DNA from: Lingula anatina
Lineage: Eukaryota; Brachiopoda; Lingulata; Lingulida; Lingulidae
DNA length: 64,000 nucleotides
Assembly: GCF_001039355.2 (NCBI RefSeq)
Contig: NW_019775991.1
Span: 646,666-710,665, forward strand
Reading direction: 5' to 3'
In this document: piece after piece, positions 24,201-36,667 of the stretch
How the letters are laid out: each line of letters begins with the position of its first letter
How positions within the stretch are numbered: the first letter of the stretch is position 1
Translations under genes and position numbers: made by a program
The notes under the pieces: model-generated
Databases searched by the model: none
The model's input: the letters and a program-made list of their open reading frames with translations, nothing else
Told to the model about the DNA's origin: nothing

Positions 24201-25415
24201 ACGCTTTTTATGGTATACCGGGCAAACATTTGGCGTTGATTACTGCAGGGGTTCATAATCATCTTGTTAGAATTTCTGACCACCTGAACATATCTGGAAA
24301 GTGAGTACCAAAAAGGCGTTTCCATAATCTTAACTTGTACTTATCATAAAGGGATCCCTGGACTTCTATTTCTTGGACTATAGCTCCTGGCACACCAATA
24401 GCCTTTGTGAAGACTAATGCCACTTACCAAATGATGCTCCTTTTCCTTTGAACAGTACCGTACCGTGACAACGTTCTGGTAATGTTAAATATGATATATG
24501 TTCACATCACGTTAATCGCCATTATCAGACCCGTAGCTTGGCAGCCTATGGAGCTTATTTAGGGCAGGCCATCAATTCCAAATCAGTCGAATTGATTATA
24601 AAGGCCATGGTGATTGCTAGTGCATATAGCCAGTGTTCACGGAATATGAATACATTTCCTGGAAATACATTTTATTCCCACACCAAACCCGTAGCTAAGC
24701 CGCCTTTGGGACATATTTGGGGCAGGTCATTAATTCAGAATGTAACTAAAACTACAGGTTCAGGTAGAACTGAGGATCAGCAAAACAAACAGCTTGTGTA
24801 TGAATTATCATGAATAATCGTCATGTATGGATCATGAATTCATTTCGTTTTATATCACAAACACATATACCTTAGCACTTCTTTCACATGTGAGTGCTAT
24901 ATGCCACAACGAGGTGCTCGAGGCATATATCGCGAGAGGCTGGTAGTTAATTATTTGATGTACATACCGAGAGAATACTCGCATTTCACCAAAAATGCTC
25001 TTTTGGCAATGATGTGTCTTTCATATAATATATGTGGTGGAAGTGTTACCGGATATAGTATGGTTTGGCGTGGTTTTACCTTTCACCACCCCTCCCCTTC
25101 TTCAGTATTCAAGCGGGTCATACCGATACGGGCAAAAATGAAACAAGTCCAAGCTTATTCATACGTATGTATAGGGCATGATCTAAACAAAAACTGTCCT
25201 TTGTAACGGGCGGCAATTAAAAAAGCCAATTGCTCCAAATTCGAGTCTAAATTACGAACCTATCCGCCCCAAAATAAACAAGGTAACACGCGCAATTACA
25301 CATGACATACCAACAAATTGGCAGCTTGACTAATTCACTTGGTCAATTAACTTGCCTATTATGCTGTTAACAATGCAAATACACCATTAAGACTGGGCAC
25401 AGCCAGGCCCTAATT
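21240..25415. repeat. Upstream spacer of gene B, copy of 11785-14780
   Basis: It is colinear with the spacer upstream of gene A2 but lacks the ISL2EU insertion, and carries its own Tc1-derived MITE (23189-23423). No gene is recognised. The open frames seen here (for example 24901-25206) are repeated, with changes, at 14399 and 37316 and have no domain. Confidence 0.65.
23189..23423. mobile_element. Tc1-derived MITE, 235 bp, TA target duplication
   Basis: Inverted ends read CACACAATGGACAATAGAA at the left and the same when the right end is reversed, flanked by TA on both sides (23187-23188, 23424-23425). Its right-hand ~110 bp, reversed, matches the left end of the Tc1 element at 27229, so it is an internally deleted relative of that element. 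It has a run of C at about 23369. Confidence 0.8.
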
Positions 25416-25924
25416 AGGATGGGGTCTGGGCCTCTTAGGCATATGGTTAGATTAGGACTGGGCCTGTGACACATATTTATATGGCTCAGAGTTTGGTGAT
25501 TGTTTTAAATCCTTTGACGTATGAAAACAAAACTGGAACTAATTGATCAAAAAGAAAGAAAATTATATGTGTCCCTACCAAGGAGACACTGAGATGAATT
25601 TAATATAATGTCCAAACAAATGAGAGTTTCCCTAAACCTAAAAGCTATCACATATGCAAATGCACGTTGCATCAGATGTGCTGGATTCCCCAACTCCTAA
25701 AGCACAATAAAAAGCAATATAAAGGTGACAATAACCCTGCCCTTGCATTGGATATTAAGAGGCTTCTCGTAGACTTAGCAGTCAAAGTACTCAGCCCCCA
25801 CTCCTCCAAATAAAACTTTTTTGTGGGATTCGATGAAAGAATGATTTGGATTTTAAAAAGCCTTTAAAAAGGTATTATAAAAAATAATATAAAAAGAAAG
25901 AAATATTTGCTCTGCAGTGATAGA

Positions 25925-25930
25925 TTTATT
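25925..25930 (-). terminator. Poly(A) signal AATAAA, gene C
   Basis: AATAAA about 90 bp after the gene C stop codon on the minus strand. Confidence 0.7.
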
Positions 25931-26821
25931 CAAAGAAATCTGCTTTGAGAACATAAAAAGCCAACTGGAGTAGATCTAGTACATTAGTACGTTATTTTCA
26001 AAGAAGTGGAAAGGACTCAATAATCCAAGCATAGAGTAGACAAAGCCAAATTGGCTTCACCTACACCCGTAAGTCGTCCAAGCAATGCGTTCTCAATGAT
26101 GTACTCATTGGTGTAGTTGACGACCTGGGCAGAGGGTGAGCAGATAGTCCCCTTATCTCTGAGGACTTGCAACAAGGCAGCCGCGGCGCCGGTCACAAAC
26201 GAAGCTGCAATGGAGGTGCCATCCATTAAAGTATATGTATTGTTTCCAGAGAAGTCAGCAACTTTGATATTCGCACCCGGGGCGTAAATATCTACGCAGG
26301 GACCATAGTTGCTGAAATAATTCTTTTTAAACTCCTCATTAAACGCTCCGACAGTGAGGGTATTGGGCGTGCTGGCTGGAGAGACATAGCAAGCGTCTTC
26401 ATTGGAACTACCAGCTGCAGCAATTGCGGGGATTCCAGCTGCGAGTAGATCATCGACTGCGTCGTTCATAGACCTGGAGAAAGTCCCACCAAAACTGAAG
26501 TTAATAACGGAGAGTCGCCCAGTGCTTTGCACTCTTTGTTTTGCCCACAGACAACCTTCCAATATATCGGAAACATCGCATCTATCATTTGAACAAACCT
26601 TCAGGGAAATGATGTTAGCACGCTTTGCCACACCACAGTTGGTTCCCCCGATGATACTGGCCACTTGGGTACCATGACCATGGTTATCCACACTTGTAGA
26701 TGTCGGCCAGCCTGGAGAAATAGAAGAATAGATAAAATTAATCAACCATTCAATGTGTTAAACCTAAAAATGATCATTGTAGAACTTCTTTAAAATAATT
26801 TTACTACTAAGAAGCATCAAA

Positions 26822-28858
26822 CCCAGGGGGCAAATTATGTTGTTTTAACGTTGAAACAACGTTGAACCATAACGTTGATAATACGTTGGATTAACATTGG
26901 ATTTGAAAGTTGACTCAGCCTCAGATAACAACGTTGTTTCAACGCCAGATAACAACATTGTATCAACCCCAGTTGTTAGACATTCTTACATGAAAAGACA
27001 TTAAAATGATCTGAAATGTTTTTTTTTTTTTTTTATTTTTGGTACAAAACACAAGTACACAATTATAACGTACACTGTAAAAACATCCAAGTGCCTGCTT
27101 TGTCTGATTTTTTCAACGCATTTAGCTCCTAAGTATGTTTTCTCCCAAGCATGGTACACCCTTTTAGCCTGGATATGTTTAGCAGTAGGACATGTTTGAT
27201 GGCTAAATACATATATGTAGGGTATATACACACACTGGACAAAAGAAGTGTCACCCCTACTGAACCAATACTATGGGGGAGATAAATGACTGTGGAATGA
27301 TATGCTCCTGGTATCATTTTATTAACATCAAATTTCACACAAAATCACAAAATGAGAACAAAATATACATTCTACCAAATTATGCAGTTTCAAGTCCAAA
27401 ATTAGTACTTAGTGGCATAGCCACGTGACCTAATAATAGGTGCTAGTCTACAAAGCAAGGATTCATATAATCGTCTGATGCGTCCAGGGCTTTTGTTGGC
27501 CCAAGCATGAAACACTGAATATAACAGAGTTTCTCTGCATTGTCATCCTGGTGAACAAATGGATAATTCCTGTCACCAAACATGTTAGTAATAGATGGTA
27601 ACAAGCCTGACTCAAAAACATCGATACATTTCCATCAACCACTATCAATTCGCCCACGCCATGGATGCTGATGCAGCCCCACACCATGATGAATATGCTG
27701 CTCCGGGTTCGAAAATTCAGTGCATGTGGTTGAAATGCTTTACCAGCAGTTCGCCAGCATCATACCCGTCTGTCATCAGAGGTCAGACCAAAGCGACACT
27801 CATCAGAAAAAAAATATATAGGACCAATTGTCATGGACTGTCCAGTTCCAGATCCTGTTGACCCTATTTCACTCTAAGCTGCCTGTTTTGTAACGATATA
27901 AGAGGTTTCAGTCGTTACTGCTGTACACTCTATGAGCATGTAACCGACGCCTAGCAATTTTCACAGACACATTCTTATGTGTGAAATTGTTCCACTGTGT
28001 TGTCAACTGACAAGCAGTGTCGAACTTTGACAACCTGGACATCAAAATCAGTCGGCGGTCTTTTCGGCCAGTAGTTTTTCTTAGACGACCCATCAGAGGC
28101 AATTTGTCTTTTGATCCAGTGTTTCTATACCGAGACCAGATCCTTTGCATGATTCTGACTGAACAATTCAATAGTATCGATATTCTGACATTGCTTATAT
28201 TCCGCCTCTTCAGGTTAATAACTTGCACCTATAACCGTTAGATAATTGCCTGTATCTTGCCATATTGGAGGAAGACAGGAATAACATTTGCTGTACATGT
28301 GCAAGACCAACAATACTATTCCATGGTATAGCGGTTTTATACTCATTAGTCACATGATAAGTAGACCAGGTATTATAAGTACCCAAGATCTGCCTACTTT
28401 TATTACTCTGAGTTAGGGGGTGACACTTCTATTGTCCAGTTTATTAACTACATTCCATTTACAGCAAAGTATTCATCCTAGTGTTAGCTGACCTTGCAAG
28501 GAATTCAGTTTATTGGAATGTATTTCTGAATAACAAGTTAAGAAAATTCACTATTCACTCAAGACACAAAACAACTGTCACTTTTACTTTAAACACTTTT
28601 TTTATTATTTTGATAAAGTTAGTTACAGTACTGATAAACAAAGTATCACGTTTTCAACAATTAATATTTTACATTACAGTCCATGTCTGTAAGGTTGTGT
28701 CAATGACCAAATTACAACGTTGAGTCAACGTCACATTATGACGGTGTTTGGACGTGACTGGATCAACGTTGTTTTTAAGTTGAATTTAGGTAGATCAACG
28801 GCAATTCAACGTATCAACCTGTTTTCAACGTTGATCCAAAGCAACTATGCCTGCTGGG
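26822..28858. mobile_element. CAACGTTG-rich MITE carrying a nested Tc1 element
   Basis: The left end is CCCAGGGGGCA and the right end is GCCTGCTGGG; both flanks carry CAACGTTG clusters. The interior just right of the Tc1 matches, in reverse orientation, the interior of the MITE at 9967-10642 (for example around 10260-10320). The Tc1 at 27229-28444 therefore inserted into an existing copy. The D gene unit lacks this MITE at the same intron position. Confidence 0.75.
27229..28444 (-). mobile_element. Tc1/mariner transposon, about 1.2 kb, decayed transposase
   Basis: The ends share CTGGACAAAAGAAGTGTCACC (left) and CTGGACAATAGAAGTGTCACC (right, reversed), within TA dinucleotides. On the minus strand 27908-28228 encodes a transposase N-terminus with helix-turn-helix (VRIMQRIWSRYRNTGS) and a GRKD-type segment. 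About 27690-27860 encodes SDECRFGLTSDDGRVWR, and 27463-27687 encodes the MVWGCISIHGVGEL motif before the last catalytic residues. The pieces lie in different frames, so the transposase is dead in this copy. Confidence 0.85.
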
Positions 28859-28865
28859 AAGCGTT

Positions 28866-29017
28866 CATGGGCGTCCACAGGAGTGTGTAAATGGGGTCAC
28901 TTGACTCCCCCCCCCCCTTTACTTTTGGCGGGCGCGTTAATTGTGGGTACCCATCCAATCATTATCTCCTCCTTCAATGACTTTGACCCCCTGGAAAATT
29001 TTATGCGGACGCCCATG
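28866..29017. mobile_element. Small MITE with CATGGGCGTC ends, gene C copy
   Basis: Ends are CATGGGCGTCC and, reversed, CATGGGCGTCC. The right flank keeps AAAGCGTC; the left flank is AAGCGTT. The same insertion is present at the same intron 5 position in gene D (44858-45010), where the 8-bp duplication is perfect. It is absent in A and F. Confidence 0.75.
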
Positions 29018-31002
29018 AAAGCGTCTTATTTCAGTTGAAAACTGACCAATGGTACAAAATAGTCCCAAATATAACTCTCCTGTACAATAAAAAACAGATA
29101 TTTGAGATGAATAATGGCAGTTGTATTTAACTATATTTTATGAGCAGCTATCATATTGCAGTAAAAACGTGCTCCCCTTTGATCCCCTTTAGCAAACCAG
29201 GTTTTGTTTTTGCTGCAACGCTGCATGAAGACAATCAGAAAGCAACTCACCAATAGTAACTCTCCCTCTGAGATCTTCGTGGTTTGGATTGATGCCTGTG
29301 TCTGCCACATATACATCTATTCCCTTTCCATCACCCCAGATGTCATATTTGGCATCGTATGAATTACCATCAAGAGTATCCAACCCCTGCAGGTAAAGGT
29401 TATACAAAATATGAAACTAGCTTTACATATTGCCACGGCTGCAACGAATTCTTCCATAAAAATTCCAGATATGTGCAATTCTTGTACAGTCTTGCTAGAA
29501 AGTAAATGGACTTGTCAACAGTAAATTAAATGCACCTTTTACTTCATATATTGCTCAGGTTTATGACAAAGAGTATAGGACTTTGATCCTACAAGTGTTA
29601 GCAATAGTCAAAACTGAACTGCTTTTAGAAATCAGAATAATCAACATTCTACAAAGTTATTATAATTGAATTATATGAAACCATTAAGTTATATAAGGTC
29701 GACCTTTCTGATCGGAAATCAACATTAACATACCCAATTATAACTTCCATTGCCATTATTGTACTCTTTGCAGTATTTCGTGGCTACTAACAACTCGATG
29801 TCCTCTTCAATTTCACCAATGGCATCGGTGAGTTGCCGCAAATCGTCGAGGTTGCTTAAAACATTGTTTTAAAAACTCATAAATACAGTCAAATATTTCA
29901 AAAAGGTTAATGTACATCCTTGGTGTTAGTAAAAACAAATATAGAATTATTAATTGATGACCAATACGTATTTTAATTATTTTCTCCTTAAGAACTTTGC
30001 TTTTTAGCCCAAAGTGTTATTTGATCGGTAGTTCATAGCGAAGACGATGATAAAATATTTTTATTTATAAAACTATTTTTTAGGAATGTGTAGAAACGGA
30101 TGAAAAACACACTCAAATCAAAAATGCACCCAACCTTTTACTTATGTTTCGCAGAATGAGGAAAATCCTTGTCTCTATTAAACTTCACTTGTTGTCTTCG
30201 TTCAGGTTCTTTGATGATTCTACGGACTAGATCAATAAAACTATGTTTCTTGTAAATGATTAAAATAATAAATCCATTTAAGGCTACAATAGAGCAGAGA
30301 TGGATCGGATCCTAAGTCCATATTAGAAAAAATACAAAGGCAAACAGAGAACTCAGACCTTCACCAGAACAAATGATAAACTAATAATCAACCATTAGTT
30401 AATAGAAAGACCATCACCAAAATGTTGTCACTTTAAAGCTAGTCCATTTTTTACCTATCCTGATTATTTAATAAAAATTCGTCCTTTCATTTGTGAGTTA
30501 AGTTGCTAACAGACAGACTACCAAACTACCAAGAGACCCTCTGATAAGATTCGAAATGAAAGTGCCAAATACAGGTAATAGGTCACAAAATGAACACTTT
30601 TATTTTACTGAACATTGTTTACGCAACAAAAAGAACACATGCGTCAGCTTCATTGCTTTTTTTACTGGTGCTTGCTTGCAGCGTCTCAGCGTCAACGGCG
30701 TTTGGTTTTAATTGACCACCACAACCACATACGCTAGACGACCTTAATGCCCTATCACGTTGCCCTGCGATCCAGTAAAATTAAAACAAATTTTCTCGAT
30801 ATTCATTCAGATATATAAATATAGGAGCAAAGTTTACCCACTTCGAACGTGCGTTGCATCAGGCAAAAGTCGAGCGATGTATTGTCCTGGTATCCCAGAT
30901 AAGTCCATGTACTCAATGAGGGGCACTGAGGGAAATATGAATAAGAGTGAATCATCCATTAAAATATCCCTTTGCGATTTAGTTTGGATACGTTCAAACC
31001 AA

Positions 31003-31112
31003 CATTATATTATTCCTTGGTGAATTATATTCCTTCTTTTGGTCACTTATATTGCTATATACTTCAAAGTGCATAGTAACTGATCAAATAATCTTTATCA
31101 AGTAAGATTTCT
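31003..31112. repeat. Left direct repeat flanking the LINE in gene C intron 1
   Basis: This roughly 110-bp piece, from ACATTATATTATTCCT to GTAAGATTTCTT, recurs at 32207-32310 with noticeable divergence. Gene D has it once (about 47168-47270). Confidence 0.7.
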
Positions 31113-31117
31113 TCTTC

Positions 31118-31149
<32 letters not shown>

Positions 31150-31150
31150 T
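31112..31150. repeat. (ATT)n / (AAT)n microsatellite tail
   Basis: About eleven AAT units on the plus strand, lying at the 3' end of the minus-strand LINE, as expected for CR1/L2-type tails. Confidence 0.8.
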
Positions 31151-32200
31151 AATATTTTTATTTCAAGTCTAAAATCCATAAAATGTTCAATAGACTGTAC
31201 AACATAAAATACAAAGAAGTTTATAAATAAAAATAGTTAAGATATATATTATATAAATCAGAACTAGACTAAATTGTAATAAGCAGTAATAAAAGTAAAA
31301 AATACAAGGTTCTTTAATGTAAAATTAAAAATTCATGAATAAAATGTCTTAAAAATGTGAGTTTTCAATTCCTTTTTTAAAACATTCTTGTGATTCTTTT
31401 TGTCTAATAAAAATTGGCAACTTATTCCACTCTACTGGTGCAGCTACACAAAATGATATGTCACCATATGCTTTTAACTTTGATTTGGGAACTTTCAGTT
31501 TGTCACCAGACCTCAGGGATCTTTGAGGGCTATTATGTTTTACTAGATCAGTAATATATGGTGGAGCTAGCTTATAAAAAGCAGCATGTGTAAAAGCTAA
31601 AACCTTAAATAAAATTCTGGCCCTAACTGGTAACCAGTGCAGCTGCTTTAAAATTGGAGTGATATGGCAATCCCTAGGCTGTAGCATTAAAGCCGTGCTG
31701 AGATATTCTGGATGCGTTGTAATCTTTTGATCTTATCATCCATATAATACAGAATTGCAATAGTCCAACCTGGAAGTTACCAATGAGTGTATAACAGTAG
31801 CAGCAGATGATTGATTCAGATATTTCCTTATGGTGCCAATATTCCGAATGTTGAATAAACAAGACCTTGTGATGTAAGAGATCTGTTTGTCCATTGAAAG
31901 TGAAGAATCAAAGTATACTCCTATTTTTTTACATGAAGGGAGGATAGTGCCATACTAGCTCCAATTTTAAGTTGCAAGTTATCAGCAAGGCCCTTGTTGT
32001 GGGGTCGAGTAATGACTAAAAAGTCTGTTTTTCCATCATTTATCTTCAATTTGTTTGAAATGAGCCAACCTCTGAGGTCTGATATGCAATCAACAATGGT
32101 GTTCACAGACAATGCTGGATCATGAATGTTACAAGATGTGTACATCTGGGTATCATCATTCATGTCATGGTATGAATCAAATAATTATGCCATGAATTTA
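31150..32200 (-). mobile_element. CR1/L2-type LINE, 5'-truncated reverse transcriptase end
   Basis: On the minus strand about 31921-32185 encodes the end of a reverse transcriptase palm, with DDTQMY preceded by Met-Asn (normally Y/F-A-D-D) followed by LRGWLISNKLKINDGKTDFL. Positions 31349-31687 encode the typical C-terminal region (TPILKQLHWLPVRARI, FCVAAPVEWNKLP). Frames are interrupted between the two parts. It ends in an ATT microsatellite. It lies in intron 1 of gene C, in the same orientation as the gene. Confidence 0.85.
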
Positions 32201-32206
32201 TTTTTA

Positions 32207-32310
32207 CATTATATTATTCCTCGATGAGTTAAAGGCCTCTTTTTTGGTCACTTATAATGCTCTATACTTCAAAGTAACTGATCAAATAATCTTGTCATGT
32301 AAGATTTCTT
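32207..32310. repeat. Right direct repeat flanking the LINE
   Basis: Diverged copy of 31003-31112; closer to the gene D intron sequence than the left copy is. Confidence 0.65.
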
Positions 32311-32728
32311 TTTTAAAATTGCCAAGTGTTAAATACATCAACAATCAAATGAACAAATCTTTAAGTTGCCTTTCCTACATACATTACCAGAAAAATCGGT
32401 GTTACTTAACAAATAGAGCATGAGCAATGTGAGGAGTATTAAAAGATTTCTTACACTATGTTGTGTGAAAACGTCTCATACGAACAAACTCATTTGGTGC
32501 AGTTAAACAAAAACCGTTCTACTTGCCTAATCCTTGTTCTTCTGACACTTTCAATACACCAGCATCTTGCAACTTTTTTCGAATGGCTTCGTAATCTCCT
32601 TTTTTCATGGGTGGTGCCTCTGGTGCGTCTCCAAACATAACGTTGTTCACCTGCCCCTCACCGTGATGTGCACTTGTCATTGTAAACAGCCAGAAAGCCA
32701 AAACACCTATGAGTGCCAATGCCTGCAT

Positions 32729-34970
32729 ACTTCTATAAACAATTATTTCAATTATTTTAAATGGAAAACTTATTATAGTCTTTTAGAAAAATAGTATGAT
32801 TTCAAATAGGATTATGTGAGGTTGAAAAAAATTCAAATTAGTTTTTCTTAATGCGTCTTCATGATAATTGCCATATAAGAATAATATATGCAGTCAAATG
32901 TTCACAAGCACAAAGAAGCTCAGTTTTGACTCAAAATGAAATATGAAATAAGGCCATATGACTAATATTACCATTTTTAAAATGGCTAAACTTGATATGA
33001 TACGGAGAAACAAGATTGGGGATGGTAACAACATCGCATTAAATGGTCACCCTACACCCCATACAATGGAGCAAAGATTGACAAAGAGCAAAACAATGGC
33101 TGGCAAAGAGTCAGGTAGATACATGTAGATAGATAAATGACCCCTTACCTCCATGTTGATGAAATGGGTAATATAATGTCTGGTTGAATTTCATAACTAA
33201 CACAAAACTAAAACAATCGGATCCAGAGATTTGGAAGTGGTGGACACAGGGTAAAAGAATATACATTTTACTACTCTGTGCTTGGTATCAAACAGTTAAC
33301 AATGACAATTGTACTTTAATATATGGGGGACTGGGATGGTCAACTGCTAGATTTTGACTCTATTTTCTAGTTGTGCTGTTTTTGGGAGCTATAAAAGAGA
33401 AAGAAAAATATCAGAAGTGAATATCTTGGGCTAGAATAGTGTCTCAGAGAATATTACAAGGGTTATATTAAATATATACTATTGTGAAAGAAAGGATTTC
33501 TCTAAAACCTAAGAAAAGCAACCAATAAAAATACTCGTAAAATATTTGACAGTTTATCTTGTTGTTGCATTGCACTCGCCGGTACTTAGAGCTTTCTCGT
33601 TTGGTTCCCATTTGAATTTCAAATTTTCATGAGAGTTTATACTGGTAGGAATATGACTAAAGGCAAAACAATAATGTAAGGCAAAATTAGCTTTTATCCA
33701 AGAAATAACGTTAACACTGATGGCATTACTGGCCTGCCCGCATTAATGTAGTTTTTGTTAGATTTAATATTGGCAGGACGCCCGATCTTGTGAGGATGGA
33801 ACGTATCGAATTTTCCATACCAGGTCAACTGCTGGCGTTGATGTTTCTCCCAGAATATTATAAACGTTAAAATTTTCAATGACGTAGATTTAGCAAGGGG
33901 CAACATAAAGGTGGCTCGGTAGGTTATAATAGCATAAATTTGTCAAAATAGCTTTTCTTTTCTGTTTCTTTTTATGTCTAACATTCATATCCAGATATTA
34001 ATGCAAAAAAATTTTTTAATTAGATCAAAAATTCCCTTTTTATTATTTTGTTCACCAACCCATACAGATCTTGCATTAAGCTCTGTCCCTGTTTACCGTC
34101 AATTTATATGTTTTTATAATGATACGATCTAATTACGTCTTAACTTGGGAGCTAAGTTAGGCAATGTTTGAAAAAACTGGTGATGCAGCCAAAATTGATC
34201 TACTTTACTTGACTGGATGATGTCCTTAACTAGGAGAATGCGCCACAAACAACACGTTGCAAGCGCTTGTAAGCTTGGTAAGTAGCACGGGTGTCCAACA
34301 TTGCAGCTTTCTACACATACCATATGTGCAGAACATTTCATATTGCAAAAGTCATTATTTACATGTGAGCTAATTTTAAAGATAGCTCAGTTACCTTAGT
34401 AGAGAGTAATGCAACTGAACATATGTTGCTCCTTTTCCTTTGAACAGCGTCGTGTTCGATATGACAAAGTTCTGGTATATTTTTAGTTTTAACTTTTAAA
34501 CTTTAAATACAATCATAGCACGTGTGCCGCCGATATCAGACGCGTACAGTAGATGTAGCTTGAAAGCCCATGGGGCATATTTGGGGCAGGTCATTAATTC
34601 CAAATATGTCTAATTATAATTATAAAGTGCATGATGATTTGCAGTGCATATATAGCCAATGCACACGGAATAGGAACACATTTTCTGGTGTGCGCCGCCA
34701 TACCAGACCCGTAGCTTAATCCCTTTTGGGACATATTTAGGACAAGTTATTAAATCAGAGCCCATTTAATCCCAAATTAGCTATGATAAAATATCCTTTA
34801 GTTCAAGGTGAATCCCGTTCACCTTAAAGTACGTATTGTTCTGAAATATGTCTTTTTTGTTCTGAAGCCGGCGTAATATTTCATTTTAATTGGACAAATA
34901 TTGATTTAGCTCGGATCAAAGCGGACTGTTCACGACAAATGTTGGTGACACATTACAGTGTTTTAAATTT
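32729..34970. repeat. Upstream spacer of gene C
   Basis: It is composed of array modules: the CAATCGGATCC...GGACACAGGGTA block (33213), a GGCCTGCCCGCATTAATGTA block (about 33730) that recurs at 48868, 50787, 53240 and 63930, and the CCGTAGCTTG block (34550, 34690). No gene is recognised. The 70-codon minus-strand frame at 33694-33906 is part of the repeated block and has no domain. Confidence 0.55.
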
Positions 34971-34979
34971 TAATCGGTG

Positions 34980-35870
34980 TTAACTCATGTCCTTTACCTA
35001 AAGCACAAAGGCACTCACAAATCACCGTCAATACCACTAGCTTGTGGTGCACCACAAGGCTATGTACTCGGTCCCATCCTGCTCACTCTTTACACGTCAC
35101 CAATTGAGGACATTGTCTCTAAGTACGGTTTAACCTAATGCTCTTTGCAGTTGACTCACAAATTTATATTGTTTGCGACAGGTCATCATATGTTATACCA
35201 TCTATCCAGAAATATATTATTCAGTTGAGTCAATGGCTTAATGCCAGTTCACTTGTTTTCAATGATGGCAAAACAGAAGTAGTTCACTTTACTTCTCGTA
35301 TTTCTAAGGATGCAGCAAAAACTAGAACTATTAGAAATCGGAAACAGTACAGTCACGGTAAAAGATGAGGTTAAAAACCTTGGAATAATCAGTAAAAAAT
35401 GCAAAGCCGCTTTCTATGGTCTTTTAAAAAATTCCAAACTATCCCATATCCTTGATAAAAGTCAAATGGAGAGGATTGTCCATGGCTTTATAACTGCACA
35501 TCTTGACTACGGAAACAGTCTACTCTATGGTCTTCCTACCTACCAAATTGAAAAAAATGCATGCATTCTGTCCAAAATGCTGCAGCACGACTACTGACCA
35601 AAACCCCTCTCAGATCAAACATTTCACATATTTTATTCGAACTACACTGGCATCCTGAACGACAGAGAATTGTTTTCAAATTGCTGCTGTTTATTTTTAA
35701 ATTCACCAGAGGGATTAATTTTTATGCTGTTAGAATTTCTGAGAAAATCGAGTGGCTTTAGAAAAAGGCACCATTTTGGAACTTCAATAGCAAAATAAAA
35801 AAACAACCAAAACCTACGGCCACAGGGCATTTTCAATTGCAGCACCCATTTTATGGAATCAACTACCCTC
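34980..35870 (+). mobile_element. CR1/L2-type LINE reverse transcriptase fragment, inactive
   Basis: From about 35031 the plus strand encodes PLACGAPQGYVLGPILLTLY, the CGVPQGSVLGP motif of LINE reverse transcriptases. After a stop, the next frame reads LFAVDSQIYI where FADDTQIY is expected, so one catalytic Asp is Val. ITAHLDYGNSLLYGLPTYQI (35490-35550) and HSVQNAAARLLT (35561-35600) follow in other frames. Stops and frame changes show that it is dead. Confidence 0.85.
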
Positions 35871-36667
35871 ACACATTCGGATGGATATTATTATTATTAT
35901 TAAAGAACCTTATCCATTTCATGTTGTTAATGGTGTTCCTGAATTAATATCTTTTTTGCTAAACCAGTCAACTGCAAGCGTTGATGTACAGGTAGCTGTT
36001 GGAATTCATTTTTATGCTGTTAGAATTTCAGAAAAAATCAAGTGGCTTTAGAAAAAGGCACCATTTTGGAACTTCAATAGGTAACATCCACTTAAATCGG
36101 TCAAAGCACCACCTTTCCTTTTTCTATTATATAAAGTGCATATATTTTATTACATAAAATTAAACACTTCTGGAGCAAAACTCCCCTTTCTGTTGTTTTT
36201 TATTCACCACTCTCACGCGCTTCTCTTTCTGTAGTTTTATTCACTACTCTCACGGGCTTCGCTTTCTGTTGCTTCATTCACCACTCTTCAAAACGATTGT
36301 GAAATCGATATGAATATCAGTAAGACGCGGGAATGAAGCCGCACGCTCGGTTTTTCTTCAATTAATCTTCTTTTTTGAATGATGGACGATGGCGATCGGT
36401 TGGCACATTGACCCCGAAACTAAGTCAGAATTGATCAGGAAAACTGGCATGGTGTGAAATACAGCCTCATGCCTATGGATTGCACTGAATTTATGTTAAT
36501 GGCACATACTTTCGTTAATTCTCTCGAACGGGATTGGCACATTGACCCCGAAATTGGTCCTTTGAACAGTGTCGTGCCGTGACAATGTTCTGGTATATTT
36601 TCAACTAACGTTAAAATATGATATATGTTCTTATCACATTTGCCGCCCATAGCAGACCCGTAGCTTG

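Larger units (their letters stand above)
26017..32728 (-). pseudogene. Proteinase K-like subtilisin gene C, frameshifted and with altered oxyanion residue
   Basis: Minus-strand exons: exon 1 at 32527-32728, exon 2 at 30842-30925, exon 3 at 30135-30226, exon 4 at 29734-29854, exon 5 at 29251-29386 and exon 6 at 26017-26711. Exon 3 is 92 bp instead of the 91 bp found in every other copy. The extra T shifts the frame and leads to a TAA before the exon ends. In exon 6 the oxyanion-hole motif AGN is AGS (AAAGSSNEDA), while His (GHGTQVAS) and Ser (GTSIAAS) remain. The exon 2 donor is GTGGGT rather than GTAAGT. Introns are enlarged by insertions: intron 5 holds a CAACGTTG MITE with a nested Tc1 (26822-28858) and a small MITE (28866-29017), and intron 1 holds a LINE (31113-32200). 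Two independent defects suggest a decaying gene, although a single-base error in exon 3 alone could be a sequencing mistake. Confidence 0.8.

Noticed and set aside
33694-33906. Repeated frame with GRPANIKSNKNYINAGRP
   Set aside because: The block recurs at 48.9, 50.8, 53.2 and 63.9 kb with frame-breaking differences; a repeat module rather than a gene.
36181-36300. Repeated CACTCTCACG.GCTTC segments (also 39030-39140, 40790-40910) as a possible minisatellite
   Set aside because: Only two or three imperfect units each, carried along inside the LINE-associated repeat.
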